From CAZVWQ01 sp964631275 (lineage in GTDB: Bacteria; Patescibacteriota; JACMRA01): a stretch of 64,000 bases of DNA. Of this stretch, positions 28,014 to 36,100 are shown piece after piece (positions within the stretch are counted from its first letter, which is position 1; the number at the start of each line of letters is the position of its first letter). Location of the stretch: contig CAZVWQ010000001.1 in the NCBI GenBank assembly GCA_964631275.1, positions 88,697 to 152,696 on the forward strand, in the 5' to 3' direction. Under the pieces are notes generated by a model. It saw nothing but the letters and a program-made list of their open reading frames with translations. It made no database searches and was not told the origin of the DNA. Both the position numbers and the translations under genes were made by a program.

Positions 28014-28126
28014 TCCATTTACTATTACTATTACCCTAAACTTACCTCTTAATAAGAAATAAATACTTTTTATTTAAGCTAAATTCTTAACGAGTAATTG
28101 TCGTAATGATTTGCCTAAAGGGTATA
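28014..28126 (-). repeat. dispersed repeat R1 (full, inverted)
   Basis: A near-complete R1 copy in minus orientation. It ends GCCTAAAGGGTATAG on the plus strand, matching CTATACCCTTTAGGC at the left side of R1. It is followed at once by another copy in the same orientation, which is split by the sequence gap. Confidence 0.75.
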
Positions 28127-28168
28127 GGAAGAAGTATGTACTCTCTAACTAGAGGTTGTCAAGTTATA

Positions 28169-28381
28169 CCTAATCATTTACTATTAACCTAAACTTACCT
28201 CTTAATAAGAAATAAATACTTTTTATTTAAGCTAAATTCTTANNNNNNNNNNNNNNNNNNNNNNNNNNNNNNNNNNNNNNNNNNNNNNNNNNNNNNNNNN
28301 NNNNNNNNNNNNNNNNNNNNNNNNNNNNNNNNNNNNNNNNNNACGAGTAATTGTCGTAATGATTTACCTAAAAGGTATAAA
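28169..28381 (-). repeat. dispersed repeat R1 split by the gap
   Basis: The left part (to 28242, ending AAATTCTTA) and right part (from 28343, beginning ACGAGTAATTG) are directly adjacent in the neighbouring copy at 28014-28126. The gap therefore falls exactly inside an R1 unit. Confidence 0.7.
28243..28342. other. 100-N assembly gap
   Basis: Exactly 100 Ns, the conventional placeholder for a gap of unknown size. Because both flanks join seamlessly in a nearby repeat copy, the true gap may be zero or may hold further R1 repeats. Confidence 0.99.
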
Positions 28382-28408
28382 GAAAAAAGTGGTTCGATAT
28401 TTAGGTTA

Positions 28409-30841
28409 TTAAACCATCAACTCAAAATCATTGGTTAGTTTTTCGATGGTGGATTTTTTACCATAAACCAAAATTCCTAAAATTTTTACGTCAGAAAACT
28501 TTTTACTGGCGGTTTTTTCGACTACTAATCTATCGTTAGAAGTGTCTTGCATCTCTTGAGTAAAGATTTCAACCTGGATAGACTTATCTTGTTTTACTTT
28601 TTCAAAAATATCTTTGATTTTTGTTTGGTCTGCAGACTCTTTAATAACGATGGCGTTTGAAGTATTCATTGGAATGTTGTCAGAATCGATAGTTTTGACA
28701 GCTTCATACTGAAATAATTTTTTACCATTTCTGGCCCCATAAGCTGCTGTTAGGTGGGCAATGGAATTATACTTTATCCAAGTTTCGATTTTTGGATCAT
28801 CAAAGATTATCGCATGGGCTACCAGAGTTTTTTGATTTTTCTTTACCTCATCTTGTCTTCTAACGTGAGGGAAGGTTACACATTCTTTGATATTTTTACC
28901 AAGCATAAAAGAAAGCAATCTCTCGCTCATTCCAAAACCTGAAAGTGGAGGTAACCCTAATTCTAAGGCTTCAATGTATTTTTCATTCATAAACTGAGCT
29001 TCTTCGTCACCAGCATCTCTAGCGGCTTGCTGTTCTTGGAATCTATCTAACTGATCCAAAGGGTCGTTAAGCTCACTAAAGGCTTTACCAAGTTCTGCTG
29101 TTCCAGCAACAATTTGCCATCTGTGAACAATTTTTGGATCTCTTGGATCTCTCTTGGCTAAAGGTTCAAGTTCCACAGGCTGATGAAATAAAAAAATTGG
29201 ATCTTGAATAAAAGGTCTAGCTACTTTTTTATAAATCTTATCAAGTAGGTTACCATAAGATATTGCTTGTTCTATTTCAATTTGATTTTGTTTGGCTATT
29301 TCTAATAATTCTTCGTAAGTTTTATTTTCTAGATCAATTTCTCCTTCTTTATAGTAAGTTCGTGAATAATATCTGATAGCATCAAAATACTTAATTGCTG
29401 GCCAACCATTAATTAGTTCCCAGCCGTTTTTTTTGGCTTCTTGAGGAGTACACCACTCATCCCAGTTGATTGTATTACCATAATAATCAGTCTGAATATA
29501 ACCTCCGATAATTTCTTTGGCTATGTTTCTATATACTTTGCTAATAAATTTCATGGCATCGATATAATCAGTATAAGCCCAGTACCATTCGATTTGGGTA
29601 TATTCTTGGAGGTGGTGTGGCGAAGCTCCTTCGTTTCTAAAGATTCGACCAATTTCGTAGACTTTTTCGAAACCTCCAGCAATCAATTTTTTAAGGGGTA
29701 ATTCTAAAGAAATTCTAAGATACATTTCTTGTTCAAGCTCGTTGTAATAGGTGGTAAAAGGTTTAGCATCTGCTCCTCCTGGAATGTCTTCAAATATTGG
29801 GCACTCAACTTCTAGAAAACCCTCTTTTTCCATTTCTTCACGCCAAATCTGCCAATAGCGATTTTTTAGATAAACAATGTCTCGATTACTAAGATTATTA
29901 TCATCTTTGGTATTCATTTTGTAGTCTAATACTCGATTAATATATCTTTCTTCTAGGTTTTCATAGTCTAACTTTTCTGATAATGGTCTCAAAGCCTTAG
30001 TTAATATTCTAAATTTTTGTACAAATAAACTTGGTTCCCCACGTAGAGAATAATCCAGCTTACCTGTAGCTTGAATATAATCACCTTCGTCAATTAGATC
30101 TTTAAAATCTTGAAAACTAAGTGCATCGTTATATTTAAGGGCTAAATGGTTGTGTTTTTTGTCTGGTTGGGTTGAAATCTCATCCCGCTTAAAAATAAAT
30201 TGAAAACCTTCTGGCAAACTTTCATCTTCAACTACTCCAAAAGCAATTTTTCCAGAAACTCTTTTGGTTTTTATTCTACCAGCCAAAGTTACTACTTGAT
30301 GAGGTTCAAAGGCAAATTTTACTTCTTTTTCGTCATCAGCTTCTAAATCATCTATAAAATCATGACTATCTAGAAACAAAAAATCATTAAGATAGTTTAA
30401 TTTAGTTTCTTCAGAGGTTGTAGATAGATTATAAATCATTCCCCTAGCCTCTTTAACAACTTCGGGGTCAAATTCTTCCTCAATTTTACCCTCTTCTTTA
30501 TCTGGATCTAAGCCCATTTCTCTAATTGTTTGTCTTAGTTGCAATTTTTCTTCTACTTTTTCTAGAAGAGACTGAGGAAAAAGAACCTGCTCTAAAAAAT
30601 AATGTGCAGCAAATATTGATCTATCATCTTCGATCTCCTGAAAATTAAACTTATGCACAAAATCAAACCAAAACCTTATAAATCCTAAACTAAAATCTCT
30701 TTTTGAGTATGGGGTGAATGGACTAATACCTTTTTCTTTAAGTTTATTAATTTTTTCTATTCTTAACTGTTTTTGTGTTTCAATAGAGGAATAAGAAATA
30801 TTTTTTGGTTTTTGGCTATTCTGATTTTTTCCTGTCGACAT
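28409..30841 (-). CDS. lysS: lysyl-tRNA synthetase (class II) with extra C-terminal PTH2/DUF2000-like domain
   Basis: Charges tRNA-Lys. The protein is 810 residues, against about 500 normally. Residues 20-45 are the usual start (LRIEKINKLKEKGISPF). Residues 50-180 are an inserted acidic, helical segment. The OB fold resumes at VVTLAGRIKTKRVSGKIAF. The catalytic core has motif 2 FRNEGAS (401-407) with the following YTQIEWYWAY, and motif 3 GFGMSERLLSF (635-645). From residue 668 to the end (28409-28840) is an additional domain: VAHAIIFDDPKIETWIKYNS ... LGILVYGKKSTIEKL. This reads like DUF2000, a relative of peptidyl-tRNA hydrolase 2. A role in releasing mischarged or peptidyl-tRNA is inferred. 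It is downstream of no operon partner. Confidence 0.88.
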   Translation of the reverse strand: MSTGKNQNSQKPKNISYSSIETQKQLRIEKINKLKEKGISPFTPYSKRDFSLGFIRFWFDFVHKFNFQEIEDDRSIFAAHYFLEQVLFPQSLLEKVEEKLQLRQTIREMGLDPDKEEGKIEEEFDPEVVKEARGMIYNLSTTSEETKLNYLNDFLFLDSHDFIDDLEADDEKEVKFAFEPHQVVTLAGRIKTKRVSGKIAFGVVEDESLPEGFQFIFKRDEISTQPDKKHNHLALKYNDALSFQDFKDLIDEGDYIQATGKLDYSLRGEPSLFVQKFRILTKALRPLSEKLDYENLEERYINRVLDYKMNTKDDNNLSNRDIVYLKNRYWQIWREEMEKEGFLEVECPIFEDIPGGADAKPFTTYYNELEQEMYLRISLELPLKKLIAGGFEKVYEIGRIFRNEGASPHHLQEYTQIEWYWAYTDYIDAMKFISKVYRNIAKEIIGGYIQTDYYGNTINWDEWCTPQEAKKNGWELINGWPAIKYFDAIRYYSRTYYKEGEIDLENKTYEELLEIAKQNQIEIEQAISYGNLLDKIYKKVARPFIQDPIFLFHQPVELEPLAKRDPRDPKIVHRWQIVAGTAELGKAFSELNDPLDQLDRFQEQQAARDAGDEEAQFMNEKYIEALELGLPPLSGFGMSERLLSFMLGKNIKECVTFPHVRRQDEVKKNQKTLVAHAIIFDDPKIETWIKYNSIAHLTAAYGARNGKKLFQYEAVKTIDSDNIPMNTSNAIVIKESADQTKIKDIFEKVKQDKSIQVEIFTQEMQDTSNDRLVVEKTASKKFSDVKILGILVYGKKSTIEKLTNDFELMV

Positions 30842-31016
30842 ATTTGATTCAATGAAAGACTGTATTTAGAATATATACATATATAAGTTAATATTTTCTA
30901 CTTGGGTTGTCAAAGCAATTGCTAAGTGTTGAATTTATGAGTGTTAAATTTTTAAAATTTATTTTGACTAAAAAATAAAAAATAAAAAGATTAAACAACA
31001 GTCTAATTGTGTTAAC

Positions 31017-32432
31017 GTGTCTACAGATAATTTGCATTCTGAAACAACTAATAATAAAAACAAAAATGTCTTTGTAGTAATATTTCATTTGATATTTGCT
31101 ACGGTTTTGGTACTAGTTACGCCTTGGTTTTTAAGTCTTATTAACGAAGACCAGATCTTAGAGATTAGAGAAAATTCACCAATAGCAGAGTCTAGAAAAA
31201 ATCTAAAAACTTACCGAGCAAAAATTACAGAAATTATAAACGAAAACGAATCAGAAGACGATTTGACTGGGACTAAAGTGCTTAATCAACAGATGCTGGC
31301 TCAGCTTTTTGAAGGTCCTGATAGGGGTAAAAAAATTGAAGTTTTTAGGCAAGTTGGAATTGGTAACCAAAGTGAAAGATTTGTAGTTGGAGATCAGGTG
31401 GTAGTTAGTGTGGATAGCAGTGTAAATAAAGATAATGCACAGTATTTTTTAGATGATAGAAATCGCTTAAATCCAATATTTTGGTTAATTATAGTATTTT
31501 TTATTTTAGTAGTTATTATGGCTGGAGCTAGAGGAATTACTTCTTTTTTAGCTTTAATTTTTAGTTTGATATTTTTGATTCAGTTTTTGATTCCACAGAT
31601 TCTTACAGGGGCTAATATTATTATGATTACTTTTTTTTCAAGTTTAGTTATTGGTTTAGGTTCTTTATTCATGTCGCATGGCTTTAGTAAAAGAATTTGG
31701 GTAAGTGGCCTAGCTATGGTTTTTAGTATATTTTTATCTACTTTATTTTCTTGGTTTACAGTTAGTTTTACTCGTCTGACTGGGCTAACCTCTGACGAGG
31801 TTTTTGCTTTACAGTCATCTCAAACAGCTAACACTCTAAATTTTCAAGGTCTTCTGCTGGCTAGCGTTATCATCGGTTCTATTGGAGTATTAGACGACGT
31901 AATTGTGGCTCAAGCTACAGCTATAGAAGAAATCAACAAAGCTAATCCAAAATTAACTAGAGGTGAATTGATTATTAGAGGTTTTAGAGTCGGCCAAGAA
32001 CATATTATCTCAATGGTTAACTCACTTTCTTTTGCTTATGTCGGAGCTAGTCTACCGTTACTTATGATATTTAGTTTATATAATTATTCCGAGCTTTGGG
32101 TTACACTTAATTCTGAAGTGGTTGCTGAAGAAATTGTCAGAACTATTATTGGAAGTGTTACTCTTTTACTATCTGTACCTTTAACTACATTTTTAGCAGC
32201 TTATTTTCTTAATTCCAAAAATAATTTATTAAAAGACTTTGGAGATTTAGACAAAATTAATCCCACTGATTTTGATAATAAAGCTGGCTACAACTCAACC
32301 GATGAAGAAATTTTAAGAAAACTAAAAGAAGGAAAAATTGGCATCAAAGATAATGACCTACAAAAACAAAATAAAAAACCTGGTGTAGCTAAGAGTTTAG
32401 ATTCACTTAGAAGAGCGATATCTCAAAAATAA
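31017..32432 (+). CDS. YibE/F-family membrane protein
   Basis: A 471-residue multi-pass protein. One N-terminal helix (VIFHLIFATVLVLVTPWFL) is followed by an extracytoplasmic domain of about 110 residues, then at least seven helices. The family segment SVIIGSIGVLDDVIVAQATA followed by EEINKANPKLTRGELIIRGFRVGQEHI is characteristic of YibE/F. The function of the family is not established; a transport role has been proposed. The GTG start at 31017 is chosen because it is the first start before the polar leader and anchor helix. It diverges from lysS with a 175-base spacer. Confidence 0.87.
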   Translation: MSTDNLHSETTNNKNKNVFVVIFHLIFATVLVLVTPWFLSLINEDQILEIRENSPIAESRKNLKTYRAKITEIINENESEDDLTGTKVLNQQMLAQLFEGPDRGKKIEVFRQVGIGNQSERFVVGDQVVVSVDSSVNKDNAQYFLDDRNRLNPIFWLIIVFFILVVIMAGARGITSFLALIFSLIFLIQFLIPQILTGANIIMITFFSSLVIGLGSLFMSHGFSKRIWVSGLAMVFSIFLSTLFSWFTVSFTRLTGLTSDEVFALQSSQTANTLNFQGLLLASVIIGSIGVLDDVIVAQATAIEEINKANPKLTRGELIIRGFRVGQEHIISMVNSLSFAYVGASLPLLMIFSLYNYSELWVTLNSEVVAEEIVRTIIGSVTLLLSVPLTTFLAAYFLNSKNNLLKDFGDLDKINPTDFDNKAGYNSTDEEILRKLKEGKIGIKDNDLQKQNKKPGVAKSLDSLRRAISQK

Positions 32433-32514
32433 AAAGCAACCTAGTCTATAAAATTAAATTATAGAAAATTATAAAGAGCTAAATTTAGAGCAACAATAAA
32501 CGAATTGCATATAA

Positions 32515-32568
32515 TCCCATAAAATAATTATTAATCAACAGTAAAAATAGATTTTGAGACATGATTAT
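32515..32568 (-). repeat. MITE-like R2, truncated
   Basis: Matches the right 55 bases of the 90-bp R2 copy at 45000-45089 (CCCATAAAATAATTATTAATC through GAGACATGATTA). It joins directly to an R1 fragment on the left and an R3 end on the right. Confidence 0.7.
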
Positions 32569-32901
32569 ACTCAAATCAACTCAAATTAAAACTTTTTAAA
32601 TTTTCAAATATTTCTTTTTGATGTTTTATTTAAAGCTAATTGAAACCAAAAATTAGGTTCCAAAAAACTGAAGTTTATTTAGTTTTAACCTTAATTCATA
32701 AGACTTTTGAAGATTAAAGCATCCTAGATTAAGTGTAGAATAAATTGTAAAAATGTAAACAGAGCTGAAAATGTTACAAATAAGTATATCTAGGATTTGC
32801 ATAAAAGAAAAACTTAAAATATAATTTATAATGTTATTTTGAGTAAAAATATAAAATAAGCTAAACAAAAACTTAGATAGCTAATTCTTACACAATTTAG
32901 A

Positions 32902-33020
32902 TATTTTACACCTTTTGAGCTAATCGTTACGGTAATTATTCGTTAAGAATTTAAGTTTAATAAAGGATTTATTTCTTTATGGAGAGCTAAATTTAGGGTA
33001 ATAATAAACGGATTGGTATA
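32902..33020 (+). repeat. dispersed repeat R1 (full)
   Basis: One of the most complete copies, about 119 bases. Left part TTACACCTTTTGAGCTAATC, centre GTTACGGTAATTATTCGTTAAG, right part GAGCTAAATTTAGGGTAATA and a final GGATTGGTATA. Confidence 0.8.
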
Positions 33021-33132
33021 TACATATTCATAAAACTTGCTTTAAAACAAGCTTGTAACTGATAACTTATCTAAGTTTGATCTGAAATGCTATATAAAAA
33101 CAAAATAAAAAACAAAAACATTAAAACACAGC

Positions 33133-36100
33133 ATGTCTCAACAAAAGCAATATTCAGCCAGGATTAACCCTGTATCAAAAAAAACTAGCATACATACAAA
33201 ATCTTTTTTTAATACTAAATTTATTTTTGGATTTTTTATTTTAGTAGCCTTAATAATTGGAGGTAATATAGCCTTATTTAATTACATTTCTTTTTCGGGT
33301 CCAGAAAAAGTTTCTCAAGCTTCAGCTTTAGCAAATATAGATCAGGCATGGAAAAAAACTCAAGGATTACCTAAAGGACATGATTTTTATGAGCCTTTTG
33401 AAACCTTAGAAGGGGATATAATGTCTGTTGTTAAAATAGGTAAAAACAGGTTTATTTTTAAATTAAACAGAAATAATTTAACCTGGGAAAATACAAACAT
33501 CAAACTACCTTCTGGAAACTTTAGCAATGTTAATATAGAAGTCTCGCCAAGTGGTGTTTTTTATTTGTTAAATAGTAGTAGCGAATCTATTGGTTATAGA
33601 TATAATGCTGAAGCTAACAGCTGGGAAAAACTTTGGGATTGGCAAAACCCACCTTTAAAAGGTTATAGCAGAAAAAATAACCAAAAAGCTTTACCGAGTA
33701 TTGGAGTAGATGGTCATATTTATATGTCTTTAAGTAAAGAAACTTTAAAAAGTAGTAGTAATCTTAGCCAGCATTTAGTACTAAAATATAACCCAAACGA
33801 AAGATCCTGGACAGAAATTAGTCCTCAAATCCCTATTAGTAGTGGAAATAGTAACCCTGTAACTAAAACTAACAAAGATGGAACTACCGAGATTATCAAA
33901 AAATCTAATTTTGTTGAATTAAAACCCACTACAGTTGAAGTTTTAAAAGTTGAAAATCCTAAAGATGAAGGAATTTTTATAGGGGTTACAGTAGATTTTT
34001 ATACTAATGGACAGAAAGCAAAAGGAACCTTTTTGTGTGATAACCTACCTGAGCAGCCAGCAACTCTAATAATGAAGTTAGAAAATGGAGAATGGAAAGG
34101 CCTGTCTAATAGAGACAAAAATTATAATGCAGTAGGTTGGACATGTGCATGGAGAAATCAAGGTAAAATATTTGCTAATGGTGATAAAAACAAAATCTAT
34201 GCCTATGGTGGGAGTGGACAATTTTATTATTGGGATGAAAACAAAGTCGATAGTAACGGAAGCCCTGGTTTATGGTCTTCTATTGATGATTACAGTTATG
34301 GCGATACTCCAAAATATTATTTTAATGGTGATATAGGTTTTTCAGAAAAATCCAGTCGTAATATTTTTAATCCAATTGCTATAAACGAAAACGAAAAAAT
34401 TACCTTACCTAGAAAAATTGAAGCTGAAGAATGTTTGATTAATAACTTTAGAGATGGCTTTTTAACTAAAGATAGAAGTTTAGCTATTGCTAAAATTGGA
34501 ACTGATCCTTTAGATAAATGTTTTGAAGGTTATCCTACAGTTGATCATGATTACGAAAGTATAGGCACAAATGCTGAAAGAACATTACAGAAAAAAATTG
34601 ATATAAACACTAAAGGTAATTACATTTCGCCAGCAAGCTTGATCAGAGGTGTATACGTACTTGAGCAGGTTGATTTTTTACCAAAAATCGAAAAAAATTT
34701 AGTTGTAGATACTTCTACTTATCTTTTATCTAGTCAAGGAAGTAGCGAAGAACCGATAGATCTTACCGTTCAACCTGAATCACTTGTAGTTGCTCAAAAA
34801 TTTGAAAATCCTACCCAAGTTGATTTTAGAGACGCATTAGAATTTAGTCTAGAAAATGCTGATTTTACTTCTAACACAAAATTAATAAAACTTAACACTG
34901 AAGGTACAAGAATTATTTCTTATACTAACATACCAGGAGAAGTCTATAACTTAGAAACTTTTGCTAATGGAGAAGTGGCTGTGGCTGGTGACTTTGGACT
35001 TATGGTTCTTAACCCTGAGCTTAGTAAAATCTTATGGTCAAAGAATTTAGATGACTTTGGTAGTACTCAAGAAGTAAAAAAAATTTCAAGTAATTTCCGT
35101 CTTGATATCGATAAATATTCTGAAAACCAGACCTTAGCTGCTATGTTTGGTAAAGGTGTTTATGTTTATGATCAAAAAGGTCAAGAAATAGCTACTAAAC
35201 AAATAGACGCTAGTTATGTAGAAGATATAGCCATCGATTCAGATAAAAATATACTTTATGTAGGTGGTTTTAAAAATGCTAATAATCAAGTCAAAAATGG
35301 AAAAACCTTTCCTGTACAAGTAGCTTATGTTTATGCTCTTGATATAAAACAAGATATGAAACCAGTATGGCAAACTTGGGATTACGATCCTAGCACTCTA
35401 GATGAAAATATGGCTGATACTAGAATCTATAGATTAGCTCTTAGCCCAGACAAAAATCATTTGTACGCAGCAGGAGAAAGTGCAGGAGGTAATACGGCTT
35501 TTAGATGGAATGGTAAAGATCTAAAAACTAACACAGGAATAAACAATGGGCCTGGAGGTTTTGGTGACCTATGGCTTGCAAAAAGATCTGCTCATCTAGC
35601 TTATTTAGGTAAAATAAATACTAAAGACGGAACTGTGGATTTAGGAAGTTTCAATACTGCTTTACTTAATGGACAAGGTGTTAAAAGACTAAACACTACC
35701 AACGTAAGAGGAGACTTAGTAGTAGATACCGATGGATTTGTTTACCTCTCTGGTAAAAGTTCTGCCTATATAAGTGGCAAAACAACCTGGAAAGTTGATG
35801 AAAAACAAGTTGGTGGCGGATACGAGATTAATGACTACGCTGGCTCAGATGGATATTTACTAAAATTAGATCCAAATTTGCAGCGACATTTTTGGTCTAC
35901 CTTTAGCCAAAACAAATTAAGAAATGACATGATAGGATTAGCAACTAATGGTCAAAGAGTGGCTTTGGTTGGTAAACTAGAATCTGGGGAGCCAATTACT
36001 ACCCAAAATGCTTTACAAAAATATACTAATAAAATAAATGATTCTAGCCAAGACTATCCTACTTTAAGAGATTCAGGAATAAAAATAAAAACTGATACTT

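Larger units (their letters stand above)
32433..33132. other. intergenic repeat cluster
   Basis: 700 non-coding bases built mostly of repeat pieces: an R1 right end (about 32476-32515), a left-truncated R2 (32515-32568), an R3 left end (32564-32645), and a full R1 (32902-33020). An AAACAAAAACA leader precedes the next gene. No coding signal was seen. Confidence 0.6.
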
